The position numbers were made by a program, and so were the translations under genes. DNA of 64,000 nucleotides from Ichthyophis bannanicus. Its lineage: Eukaryota; Chordata; Amphibia; Gymnophiona; Ichthyophiidae. The stretch lies in contig CM066033.1 of NCBI GenBank assembly GCA_033557465.1, positions 704,973,637-705,037,636 on the forward strand, read 5' to 3'. The notes under the pieces are model-generated. The model was not told the DNA's origin. It searched no databases and saw only the letters and a program-made list of their open reading frames with translations. This document shows, piece after piece, positions 44,453 through 54,728 of the stretch (position 1 is the first letter of the stretch; each line of letters begins with the position of its first letter).

Positions 44453-45535
44453 GTTCCTGACTTTCAATCCTAATTTGGCAATATGAGCTAACAGGGATAA
44501 TGAGTCTGCTAAACAGATCTCATAACTTGGTGAACATAAAAGCAAATCATCCACATATTGAATTAAAGAGGATTGGTCAAGCCTCACATCTAATAACGCA
44601 GTTCTTAAAGCCTGCGAGAAATACGCAGGGCTGTCCGTATAGCCCTGGCATAGTCTAGTCCATGTGTACTGCTGATTGTCAAAATGAAAAGCAAATAAAA
44701 ATTGGTTTTCTTTGCTAATTTGCACTGAAAAATAAGCAGAACCCAAATCTACAACAGAAAACCACGTAGAATTTGGAGGTACCTGTGTCCAGATATCATG
44801 CGGATTCGGCACCAAAGGAAAGATTGGCAAAATTACCTTATTTACAGCCCGCAGATCTTGCACAAATCGATAAGTTTTACCGTCAGCTTTCAGTACAGGA
44901 AGAATTGGAGTATTACACGGTGACTTAGTAGGATAGATGACACCTTGCATCTGTAAATCTTCAATTATCGGTCGAATTCCATCTATAGCAGCTGCTGACA
45001 GTGGATACTGTTTGAGTCTAGGAAGTTGTACACCAGGTTTTATGGTAATCTTCACAGGAGGAATTGAGAGACATCTGACATTTAATCCAGGGACTGCCCA
45101 CAGAGTAGATGGAAGCTTTTCGAGATCAGGGTGAATAGCTGTGACGTCCGCAGGAGACTGTACTTCAGAAAGAGAATACAACTGAAAATGTAACTTTCCA
45201 CTCATCCAGGATAACGTCGCATGATGTAAAGCCAGAAAATCACAACCCAAAAGATTCACTGGTAATGTGTCTCCTACCAGAAAGTTAGTAGGGTAGACAG
45301 TCTCTCCAATCTGCAAAGGCAAAGCTTCAAGTTTACGGTGAGTAATTATCTTATCTTCAATCCCTTCACAATGCACTATCGGAGCATGTGTTAAAAGAGT
45401 TTGATAAACAGCTGGCAGATCCTGTAAACACAGCGCAGATGTCGTGGCTACCGAATCAATAATGAATTTCACAATAGAACCGCCCAATTTAGCTTCTAAC
45501 TCACCCTGAGAAGTTACATTCAGACTCAATAATAG
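44453..45535 (-). pseudogene. pol: Provirus pro-pol, protease and RT fingers/palm
   Basis: The frame is open from the gag stop leftwards. The protease active-site region (about 45,440-45,465) reads IDSVATTS, lacking the Gly of the usual D-T/S-G triad. RT follows with LPRLKQYPLS, the palm Asp in FSVVDLGSAYF, LCQGYTDSPAYF, and YVDD at 44,546-44,557. LINE X2 interrupts at about 44,452. The apparent ORF extension past that point to 44,063 is translated minisatellite from the LINE and is not pol. Sequence type is gamma/epsilon-like. Confidence 0.85.
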
Positions 45536-45538
45536 TCA
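45536..45538 (-). promoter_or_regulatory. gag stop in read-through context (TGA CTA)
   Basis: Gag and pro-pol are in the same frame, separated only by this TGA, which is followed by CTA. In gamma- and epsilonretroviruses pol is made by read-through of the gag stop. UGA-CUA is a known strongly leaky context in other RNA viruses. The use of read-through here is inferred from frame and context. Confidence 0.65.
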
Positions 45539-47434
45539 TGCATCCCAAGAATCACAGTCTTCTGGGTTAGAAAAACATTGATATACAGGAGTGAACTCAG
45601 GTGGGGGAGGAAGGCACGCAGCTTTCTGGCCATATAAATTCCGATTCTGTGGACAGTCTCTCTGTAAATGGTCACACTCACCACATCTATAACAAGCTCG
45701 CATTCCTCTGGCTTGTCCACGCCCTCGCTGAGAAGCGCCTTGCTGATAATTGTCATAGTTTCCTCTGAACCTGCCTCTCCCCTGCCCCCTTCCCAGGGCT
45801 GGATGCATAGAAGCAATTTGTAAATTAAGCAGTTTAGTCGTCTTCACATCTAATCTGGCTTGCTGTTCCTGCAATTCTTTGAGATATTTCAATTCACTGT
45901 ACCGTGCACCCTCCAAAATTGCATCAGCTGATCTAGCAGGCCAATCTATTATTGAAGTTTCCAAAATTTCTTTTATTCTTGGAATCAAACCATTTACAAA
46001 AATACTAGTAAATCCTGAAGGTGTATCCTCTGTCTCGCCAGAATAATCTTTAAATGCTAACATACACCTAGTGTGGAAAGCTGTAACTTTCTCACTCTTT
46101 TCCTGTGTTAAAGAAGTAAGCTTTGACCAATCTCTCACAGACTTACATGCTACTTTAAGAGATTCTAACAATTTCTCTCTACACAGAACAAAACTATCTC
46201 TTTGTATCTGGTCTTGAAAATCTGTTACAGGGTCTGCCTGTGGCCATACCCAATTATCATCTCTGATTGGATGAGTTACCTTATGAAAATCAGCTGGATT
46301 AATAAAAATGGCTCTAAGCAGATTATCTAGATCTGCCCAAGTAGGATTATAACTATTAATTATTTGAGACCACAAGGACACAAATCTACCTGAATTTTCC
46401 CTGTAATCAGGAAAGGTTTTAGCCAAATCAAATACTTCTTTAGGACTCCAATTTGCAGGTACAGTCATTGCACCTGTAGGTCCTGTTGGATATACACGAA
46501 AATGATATGTAGGTACTGTATCTTCACCTTCAGATTTTGCAGTTACAGAACATGAATCATTATGCTGACGTAAAACAGTCTGAAGAAAACTTATATCACT
46601 ATATAATTGATCACATTTCTGCTTATAGGTAAAAAAATGCTTATCCACATCTTTTTCAATAGCATCAATAAGCTTACTAGAAATTCCCAATTCCTTTGTA
46701 GCAGAAATATTATTCCTTACTATTCTTTTTAAGGACTCTATCATATGTACAATACTTTCTATTTCACGGCTAAGAAGTGCATCTATTTCTCTTAAGTTGA
46801 GAAATATTACAATTACTGTATTCTTCAATCTTTGCATCTTCCAATATCTTCTGTTTATTTCTTATCTCTTCCCTTAATTCAGCTGCATGAGTGATCCTCC
46901 CCCTTCCAGAAACTACATGACTCTCAGAAGAAACAGGGGGAGATGTTGGGGATGCACGTGGGACTATTCCAGCTCCAATTACCAATGCAGCCACATCTGC
47001 ATCATATTCTGGAGAAAGAACGGCTGGGAACTTCCCTGCCCGTTCATTATCATTCTCTTTCTCCTGTGGCTCACTCGTTTTACCAGCATTGTTTAACACA
47101 AACAAACCATTTTTCATATCATGTGCCATTCGTTGCCACCAATTAAACACTAGCCCTTCACGGGCATCACATAATTTATGTTTAGCCTGCAAAGCACATT
47201 TCAGATAACGAAGTTTATAGAAAATGTTCCCTCCAAAGGAAACTGTAAAAGCACATTATCATTAGTCACTGCATGCCAGTGTACAATATAATCAGTAGCC
47301 AGATCCCCATACTTCTCACGCATACAATAAGAAGGGCTACCTTTCTGAACAGCTAAAACCTTAACTTTGTCATGCCATTCACACAACTGAGATAACTCTC
47401 GTTTACCTAACAGAATACCCATTGCTGTCACCAT
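45536..47434 (-). pseudogene. gag: Provirus gag
   Basis: The likely start is the ATG at 47,434 or the in-frame ATG-GGT at 47,422; the Met-Gly could be myristoylated. The matrix part runs to about 47,205, where a frameshift occurs; a second lies near 46,800. From 46,837 the frame is open for 433 codons. It holds a capsid-like region and a Gly/Arg-rich stretch, then one CCHC zinc knuckle (CYRCGECDHLQRDC, about 45,655-45,696), and ends at TGA 45,536-45,538. Gag would form the particle core. The two frameshifts prevent a full product. Confidence 0.85.
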
Positions 47435-47486
47435 ACAATACTCACAAACACCTTCCGCCCTTGCCAGGAATGGAGAAATCTGCAGA

Positions 47487-47500
47487 CCGGCACGGAACCA
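47487..47500 (-). other. Putative primer binding site
   Basis: Two bases past the 5' LTR the minus strand reads TGGTTCCGTGCCGG, the TGG being expected opposite a tRNA CCA end. It is closest to tRNA-Glu among those I can recall but is not a perfect match, so the primer is unassigned. Confidence 0.45.
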
Positions 47501-47502
47501 AC

Positions 47503-48075
47503 TGTGGGCTTTCTTTGCCCCCCCCCCCCCCTCACCAGCAACCTGCAGGGCTCTTGGAGTCACAGAAAACTACATTCAAAGCAATACGAAAGGAATCCAA
47601 AGACAGCAATAAAATACCACACACTTCTATATAGATACACCAAAGCTTTGTGGAGAGAAACAAATAGAAACAAGCTCTCTTTGTTTACTCTAACTATTAG
47701 CTATGGTTCACTTTATTTATAAGGCTCTTTTGGAGGATACAGCATTATTTCACTTTATTATCCTACGTCAGGTATAACGTATTCATCACATCATAGGTCA
47801 ATTTCTAATCAGCATAGGTCAGTATGAGGAGACATACATGTATTCCAAGACATAACTGTTTACTGCTGACTGCTTGGTATCTAATAACCCTGAGACTACG
47901 AGGCTAGAGGACAGCCTGCCCCTTTTCTTATCTACAGGACTTGTACCTCTTCACCTACTTAGTAAGCAAATATATGAAGTTTATTTCTAAGCAAAGTTCT
48001 GAACAGAATTAACTCTTTCTCAGGTTTAGACAGTCTGATAGTGTACACCGCCCTGTACAAACACGCTTACTTTCA
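47503..48075 (-). repeat. Provirus 5' LTR
   Basis: On the minus strand it starts TGAAAGTAAGCG and ends AAGAAAGCCCACA. A TATA-like TTATAAATAAAG lies at about 47,711-47,723. It differs from the 3' LTR only by a longer C-run (14 against 11) and one substitution (C at the position where the 3' LTR has T, near 47,766). The LTR would act as promoter on the 5' side and as polyadenylation region on the 3' side. Confidence 0.95.
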
Positions 48076-48080
48076 CTAAG

Positions 48081-48233
48081 TTTCAGGGACTCTTTCTGGT
48101 TTAAGTGCGTCTCCTGTAGTAATAATATATCTGCTTTCTCCTGCTGACCATAATTAATGATTTTCCTTCTCTTTATTGGGTTGTTAATCCTTTTCACATT
48201 TAGTGAAAGGATTTTAAAGGGAATCATTTTCAA
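48081..48233 (-). pseudogene. L1 ORF2 N-terminus (endonuclease start)
   Basis: This is the start of the endonuclease domain: ATG at 48,233, then ILSLNVKRINNPIKRRKI and ADILLLQETHL, the Asn- and Glu-containing motifs of APE-type endonucleases. The frame runs straight into the 5-bp target duplication of the provirus at 48,076-48,080 and resumes at 31,336 on the other side. No ORF1 is seen upstream. Confidence 0.82.
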
Positions 48234-48235
48234 AT

Positions 48236-48540
48236 TTACCTAGTTATGCTTCTTACTTAGTTCCTGTTTCTGAAGACTCTTCATCTCTCCCTTACTCAGA
48301 TGCTTACGCCATACTTCCTACAGATCAATGTTACCAGACCCATGCCATTTACAACTCCTTATACCTATACCCCATTGTTCCCCCACTTCTGCCCAATGGA
48401 CGTGCCCATAGCCCTTGTTCCCCAGGGGAAAGCATCTATCTCTAATTGGTGAACTTGTGGCCCTTAGGTGGGGCGCTAAACGCCAGGGTTATACCAATCC
48501 TCTGATCTTCAGGCTCTTCACTCCACTGATACACTGCTCT
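48236..48540. other. Unassigned stretch between L1 ORF2 start and LINE X3
   Basis: About 300 bp without a recognisable coding region. It may be the L1 region between ORF1 and ORF2, or the extreme 5' end of X3. I see no motif that settles this. Confidence 0.4.
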
Positions 48541-48984
48541 CGAAGACTCTCAAAATATCGGAAACCTGCACGTGGCCTAAGGCACACTGAGATCACCATC
48601 GAGAGCACACAACCGCACTCACAACCTTGGCCCAGAGATCCCTATTCTTATCGGGATAGTGCAGCCTGCACAAGATCACACCGCCGTTCACACCGGACTA
48701 AGCCACTAAAACGAAGTGTGCATCTATTGCTTGAAAGTATCATTCATGCTCACATCTCCTCAGACATAGACAACGTCTCAGAGATCGCCCTCCTGCTAGG
48801 TAGAACAGCCTGCGCTGGATTCGACTGCCAGAACATCGAGAAACACCCCAGCACGCCATCTGCTCTCCTGCCGAGGATCGAGCATGCCGGAGCACCTACA
48901 ACAGCTACACAAACTATCCTTACTATGAACTCTTCCCAGCTCCAAACGTAAGCAGCTCTTTTTACATTGCAACAGTTTATATAC

Positions 48985-49096
48985 ATTGTTACCTAAGATT
49001 CTAAACAATTTCTACATTGCTACAGTTTATATACATTGTTTTTACATTGCTACAGTTTATATACATTTTACATTGCTACAGATTATATACATTGTT
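48985..49096 (+). repeat. LINE X3 5' UTR tandem array
   Basis: Units of TTTACATTGCTACAGTTTAT plus ATACATTG recur about four times, some extended by TTACCTAAGATTCTAA. They match in position the 5' arrays of X1 and X2 but not in sequence. Confidence 0.8.
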
Positions 49097-49110
49097 ACCT
49101 AAGATTCTAA

Positions 49111-49696
49111 GTCAGAAAAGCATATAACTCTGTATCAAAACATGAAAGTATCCCGCCAAAATGGCTAACTTGTAGTGCTCAACACCATCAAAAAGAAAGG
49201 CAGGATAGTGGCAAGAGGGTCTCAGAAAACCGGGCAATCCGTGACCATTTTAAATCCGGTCAGAGGAAATCATAGCCCAACAAACATCAGCGACCCTCAG
49301 AATAGCCACCAGCCAACCCACAGTTCAATTGAAATTATTCACAAACATCTTCTTTATAACAGAAGCTGTCAATTTATTAAAGATAAGCTTTTTTTCTACA
49401 AGACTTTATAAAGAAGATGTTTGTGAATAATTTCAATTGAACTGTGGGTTGGCTGGTGGCTATTCTGAGGGTCGCTGATGTTTGTTGGGCTATGATTTCC
49501 TCTGACCGGATTTAAAATGGTCACGGATTGCCCGGTTTTCTGAGACCCTCTTGCCACTATCCTGCCTTTCTTTTTGATGGTGTTGAGCACTACAAGTTAG
49601 CCATTTTGGCGGGATACTTTCATGTTTTGATACAGAGTTATATGCTTTTCTGATTTTGAGCTCTGTGTAGAGTGACCACGTTTTTTGTTGTGAGCC
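49111..49696. repeat. Insertion with perfect 248-bp inverted repeat
   Basis: Arms 49,112-49,359 and 49,406-49,653 are exact reverse complements as far as I can read, around a 46-base spacer. The block is followed by 43 unpaired bases. The whole is flanked by the 14-bp direct repeat ACCTAAGATTCTAA (49,097-49,110; 49,697-49,710), which looks like a target-site duplication. It has no coding capacity and no recognised terminal motif. A foldback element or a retroposed hairpin RNA are possible origins. Confidence 0.85.
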
Positions 49697-49944
49697 ACCT
49701 AAGATTCTAAAACAACCGGTAGTTTTCCTTACATTCAAAATATACAACAGCTCATGCTACACTGTTACAAATTTATATTACGAATATATCTAACTTATGC
49801 TACTCTATTCTTATTGTTGATGTTTTCCCACCCTGTTCCATTCTAAGTGTTCATACCATTCTATCCAAACTCGTTAGCTTATTCACACCAGGCAGATTCA
49901 CCTCATCCACACCATAAGACCGACTCGACATCTATCAGACCACC

Positions 49945-52900
49945 ATGGCCCTCTCAATACTTACCCTCTCCATCTTATACCTCCTAGCAAACACCATACA
50001 AAACACCATCGCCCTCTCAAATGGACATAGCCACATCCCCACCCTACCTCACCTGGGCAAGAAAAATCATGGTAACCCCTACCACTCTGCCACAGGACAC
50101 CCATTCCATTCTCAACAATCACACCCACTGTACATCGCCCTCAATCATCCAGTGAACACTAAAGCAGCCTCACCAAAAACGCAATACTTCTTGAAATGTG
50201 CCCTCATAAACTCACGCTCCGTTTGCAAGAAATGGCCTGTCATCTCTGACCTTCTAGCCGTCCATGACTTAGATCTCCTCATGGTGACAGAATCATGGCT
50301 CACAGATACTGACACAGCCCTCATGAACCAACTTATCCCACCCAATTTCTCCATTCATACCTGCCATAGAACCAACTGTAGAGGTGGAGGAGTCTTTATC
50401 CTTACAAAAACAGAGCTAAAATATCAATTGCTCTCCTTAAAGAGCACCATGCACACAGACATTGTCACCATTGCCAACAAATATAACACTATAAACCTCA
50501 TATATAGAGCCCTTCCTCCCCTCCAGAGGACATCTCTACCTTCATGACCTAGCCTGCAACCCTTCAAACCCACGGAACCCCAACTGGTTACTTGGAGACT
50601 TCAATTTATCATCCCTGCAACCCAACCACGCTGACTCCTTCATGGAAGCAATGCACTCACTCGGTTTTGAACAACTAGTGACTGCCCCCATCCACCACAA
50701 AGGAAACCCTCTAGACCTAATCTTCACTCCTCACTCTGTTGTAAATTGCAAGTTCAACTTCAATATCTCCATCACCCCTGTCCCCTGGTCGGACCATAAA
50801 CTAATCACATTCCAAATCCCCTCGCATCTAGCTCAAATTCCACCCAACGACGTTGAAATAGAATCTAAGAAGATTACACATTTCAGACCTCTTGACATAG
50901 AAGAGTTCACTAAACACGCTCTTCCAACTCTCAAACATCTCATAACCTGGATGAAGCAATTACCAGTTGGAACACCACATTGAAAGCATTCGCCCAACTA
51001 CCAGTCATAGACAATCCAGTTACCCCCAAAAGATGTAAAAGTAAGAGACAATCAGCTCCATGGTTCACAGCAGAACTCCGGGCATCTCTTCGCACTCTCA
51101 GAAGGCACGAAAAGAAATGGAGACACTCCAGCTCCCCAACTGACAAATCAACATATCTTGAACACCTGAAGTCCTACCGTGAAACAATATATGCCAGAAT
51201 GAGTGCATACCATGCCAAGCTCCTACTCCACTCACTTAACAAACCCAGAGATCTTTTTAGCCTAACAAAATCCCTAATTAAGGAACCATCCCCTACCCGT
51301 CATGATCCAATACCCCCCAGTCATATGCAGACTACCTCCAATCCAAGACCCCCAAGTCTGACAAAACTCCAGAATCCACAACCTACCATACTCTCACCTT
51401 ACAACCACCAATCACAAAATTTACCCCCCCAGCTGAGAAAAACATCCAAGACCTCATCATCATAATCAACATCACCACAGCTCCAAATGATCCCTGCCCA
51501 GCATATTGGGTCAGAACCCTGCGCGTTGAGCTTAGTCCAATTCTAGTGAACATCATTGGACTATCCTTCGCAACTGGCTCATTCCCCTCAATCCTCAAAC
51601 AAACATCAATAAGACCACTCCTGAAGAATATCAGACTTGACCCACTGAAGCCTGAATCTTATCGACCAATCTCGAGTATACCTCTGTTAGCCAAAATAAT
51701 TGAGAAGGTTGTCCAAAGACAGATCCAGCAACACATAGACATAGCAGCCCCTCTTGACCCCTGCCAGCATGGATTTAGAGAATCTCATGGAGTAGAAACA
51801 CTTCTTGCCACCCTAACCAATACTTTGAACAGAGGAATAGACAACGTCGAGAATGGCTTCGCTCTCATCTTCCTCGACATCGCTGCCGCCTTCGACTCCG
51901 TCAATCACAATCAACTCCTCACCCGTCTCCATGAGAAGGGAATCCGCGGCCTCGCCTGGGAGTGGTGTAGGTCTTACCTAACGGATCGTTGGCAACATGT
52001 CCGGGTCGGGCCCAACACATCTATACCTTTCCACCAACAACAAGGTGTTCCACAAGGCTCCTCCCTATCTGCGCTGCTATTCAACATCTACATGCAGCCG
52101 ATATGTGAAATCATCCGCTCCTACAATATCTCTACTCTAATTTACGCGGATGATGTCCTGCTGTTTACACCTTTCAAAGTCAAGCACCCAGACTTCACCA
52201 ACCTTGTCAATTGCTTCAATGCAATCACAGACTGGCTACTAACCCAGAATCTTCGCATCAACTTCAACAAAACTGAAGTCCTGTTCGTCTCAAGGAACAA
52301 AACGTTCTCCCCTCCATCCAGTCTAAAAGTAAGAGATGCAGAGCTCCCAAGAAAACTCGCCATACGTTACACCTAGGGATTACACTGGACCAGCATCTCG
52401 ATTTTAAGGAGCACATAAGAAACACAACCAGGACCATATACAATAAAATCAGAACACTAAGGCACCTCAGAACCATGCTACCCCCTGACGATTTCCGAAC
52501 TATATTCCAGGCCCTCTTATTACCACACTTTGACTATGCAAATGTAATCCTGCATGGCCTCCCCAAGAACACCCTCAACCCACTTCAACTCACGATGAAC
52601 GCTGCTGCCCGCGTTCTCTGCGGTCTAACCAGAATGGACCACATCACTCCGATACTTAAGGAGCTCCACTGGCTACTGATATACTGCAGGATAGCATACA
52701 AAATTCTACTCATTACTTTCAAGATCATCAATAACCTAGCCCCCACGACACTCAGCAACCTCCTTACCCCTACCCCGAACAACAGAACTAGGAGGACAGT
52801 AACAGACAACACGTTAATCATCCCTAAAGACTCCATAAAGTGCACCCAAACTACCAGAAAAAGAGCCTTCACCTTCTACGCCTCAAAATGCTGGAATGAC

Positions 52901-53092
52901 CTCCCACCTGAAATAAGATCGATCAAAGACCTCTTTCAGTTCCGGAAGGCAATTAAACACCACATCTTCCTCCTCCACTTCTCACAAGCACCCACCCCGC
53001 ACCGTTTAACTCCCCCAACCACCCCCCCCCCCCAACTACTCATACACTACATAGACAAATGGGACAGAATTAATAACAACACTGCCCATTAA
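49945..53092 (+). pseudogene. LINE X3 endonuclease-RT gene, broken
   Basis: The start ATG at 49,945 opens a hydrophobic N-terminus (MALSILTLSILYLLA) as in X1 and X2. Endonuclease: CALINSRSVCKKW, LLMVTESWL and GGGVFILTK. RT: FLDIAAAFDSVNH (about 51,870), GVPQGSSLSALLFNIYM, IYADDVLLF (about 52,145), then HFDYANVILHGLP, LHWLLIYCRI and WNDLPPEIRS. Frame changes or stops occur near 50,545, 50,980, 51,465 and 52,375. The same domain order but a separate lineage from X1. Confidence 0.85.
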
Positions 53093-53330
53093 TATGTCAC
53101 GACTTAACCAGCCAAGCTCTTATATTATGTTCTATGTCAATTGTATATAGTTACCCTGTATTGCTCTATGTCAATATGTATATAGTTAACCTGTATTTGC
53201 TCCAAGTTTTATCCCCTGTTAAAATGTAAGCGCAAAACAGTTTCGACTGAATTGAGCAACCTTTGTTGAATGTAAACCGCGCTGATAACAAATAGCGCGG
53301 TATATAAAAGATGTTAAATAAATAAAATAA

Positions 53331-53830
53331 GATCAGAGTGGTGCTCAATACAATCTCCTTTCCATCTCAATCAGGAGCTGTTCCTCCCCACCTTTTTCCC
53401 ATGGCCTCACACCGGTCGGGAAGAAACTATTCTCCATACACTGGATTGCAAACGAGCTCTGTCCTTCTACCTACAGCAGATTCGGGGCCATCGCAAAGCT
53501 CTTCAGCTTTTCGTTTCTTGCAACCCCAGCAGGCTCCTGTGACTAAGCGAACTCTGTCCACTTGACTGGCGGACTGTATTGCCCTCCCCTATGAGCAAGC
53601 TGGACTCTCCATGGAGCACCGGATCACAGCGCATCGCATGAGAGCGATGGCCACATCGGTGGTGAACATGGGCTCAGTGCCAGTGGTCTTCAGTTCATAC
53701 GTTAAAGCAGCTCACTACTGCCTGGAGTGCGAGTCCATTGGGATGGTGCCTTCAGCCAGGCAGTACTCCATAATCTTTTCAGGGTGTAGGCAACTCCTGC
53801 CCTCCTACCCTTCTGTGTTCAGGCTACCGA
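53331..53830 (+). pseudogene. DIRS-F tyrosine recombinase, C-terminal part
   Basis: Sequence resumes at the counterpart of DKVVL in copy C. It then shows HTLDCKRALSFYLQ-like coding (53,430-53,480), KRTLS, a diverged AH.MRAMATSVVNMGSV (HxxR box, about 53,630) and KAAHYCLECESIG (probable Tyr, 53,705). Deletions and frame changes are frequent. About 315 bp expected between this part and 26,639 is absent. Confidence 0.72.
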
Positions 53831-53969
53831 AGTGAAAGTGCCACTGGATGCTAGGGTCTTGCAGAGTCTCTCAGTTGGGGACTCGTCTTCTGCAACTCAC
53901 AGCTACCCGACTTGGCTGCTGTTGGTGCTGTCGTGGTTCGGTCCTCGGCAGCCTGGACCTAGGGAATTC

Positions 53970-54324
53970 CATATATGAGGATTGACCTCCTGCTTGTTCC
54001 TGGAGAAAGCGTAGTTACTCACCAGTAATAGGTGTTCTCCAGATACAGCAGGAATTAGTCTTCACAACCCTCCCTCCTGCTCTGGGAGTTGCCTCCTTAT
54101 CTTGCTTTATTTTTTACTACCGTCCTAGCTATGTCATCTTACTGAGCAAGATAGCACCCTTGGGCAGGAAGGGGACCACGCATGCATGGTGATATCTCCC
54201 AAAGGCTTTCTTTGAAAGTTGGGGAGATACTTTTGCATGGGTTCCATCGGCACCAACGTCACCCATATGTGAGTAATTCCTGCTGTCTCTAGAGAACACC
54301 TGTTACAGGTAAATAACTATGCTT
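53970..54324 (+). repeat. DIRS-F ICR and right ITR
   Basis: The ICR reads CCTGCTTGTTCCTGG followed by AGAAAGCGTAGTTACTCACC, the inverted left end and right end. The right ITR (about 54,130-54,324) carries the inverse of the left ITR and ends ACAGGTAAATAACTATGCTT before TCT. Confidence 0.8.
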
Positions 54325-54327
54325 TCT

Positions 54328-54728
54328 CTTCAGTGGTGTAAAGAAAGGACAAGCAGTGGCCAAATCCTCAATTTCCAGCTGGATCAAAGAGAACATTAGT
54401 TCAGCATACCTTTTGGCTGGGAAACTGGTGTTGGATGGAGTCAAAGCTCACTCAGGTAGGCCACAGGCTACCTCCTGGGCTGAATCTGCTTTCTGGGTCT
54501 GGAAGACATCTGTAAAGTGACTATCTGGTCCTCTGTGAGTATCCTTTGTGAAGAACTGCATGTGGGAGCAAGTGCTGATGATGCCTTTGGCAAGGCTATT
54601 CTGGCCAGAGTGTCGTCTTCTTCCCATCCTGAGTCCTGACTGTTTGGGTACGTCCTACTCATTTGGACTGGTCTATCAGGATGATAAGGAAGGACAAATT
54701 TTAATCATACTTGATAATTTTCCTTTCT
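54328..54728 (+). pseudogene. DIRS-E tyrosine recombinase, C-terminal part
   Basis: This is the continuation of the gene cut at 22,609: KKGQAVAKSSISSWIKENI, KAHSGRPQATSWAE (diverged HxxR region) and a KTSVK...SFVKNCMWEQ stretch corresponding to the Tyr box. Two stops lie inside. An AT-rich stretch after about 54,665 may hold the remains of the E ICR. DIRS-G starts at 54,729. Confidence 0.7.

Larger units (their letters stand above)
31342..48075 (-). mobile_element. Endogenous gamma-like (class I) provirus with two nested LINEs
   Basis: Two LTRs in the same orientation (570 and 573 bp, each TG...CA on the minus strand) are flanked by the 5-bp duplication CTAAG (31,337-31,341; 48,076-48,080). 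Order on the minus strand: 5' LTR, putative PBS, gag, in-frame stop, pro-pol, env, PPT, 3' LTR. Without the LINEs X1 and X2 it would be about 8.6 kb. Class I assignment rests on gag and pol sharing a frame, the RT type and a CX6CC transmembrane subunit. Every gene is broken. Confidence 0.93.
26640..48235 (-). mobile_element. L1-clade LINE inserted in DIRS-F, carrying MITE and provirus
   Basis: The 3' end is a poly(A) (T12 on the plus strand at 26,640-26,651). Without its two internal insertions the element is about 4 kb: a 3' UTR, a broken ORF2 of about 1,250 codons, and a 5' end just upstream of the ORF2 start at about 48,233. No ORF1 is recognisable. It has been interrupted by a piggyBac-like MITE (27,088-27,880) and by the provirus (31,342-48,075). 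No target-site duplication could be found, and the DIRS-F target has lost sequence at this site. Confidence 0.8.
48541..53330 (+). mobile_element. L2-like LINE X3 (plus strand)
   Basis: A third member of the X1/X2 group, in opposite orientation. The 5' UTR (start uncertain) contains a short tandem array (48,985-49,096) and the palindromic insertion (49,111-49,696). A broken ORF (49,945-53,092) and a 3' UTR follow, with CCGCGCT, a loop, AGCGCGGTATATAAAAG, and an AAATAAATAAAATAA tail ending at 53,330. DIRS-F sequence begins right after. Confidence 0.75.
22610..54324 (+). mobile_element. DIRS-F retrotransposon, inserted in DIRS-E, split by L1 and LINE X3
   Basis: It starts after TCT at 22,607-22,609 with CCAGGAACAAGCAGG and ends before TCT at 54,325-54,327. 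Removing the whole 31.7 kb and keeping one TCT gives an in-frame join in the E recombinase (...CTTTTTGTTCT plus CTTCAGTGG). F belongs to a family distinct from A-C: GC-richer coding sequence, diverged gag and an ITR lacking the GGTACC block. About 300 bp of the recombinase gene is missing between the L1 at 26,640 and X3 at 53,330. Confidence 0.85.
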
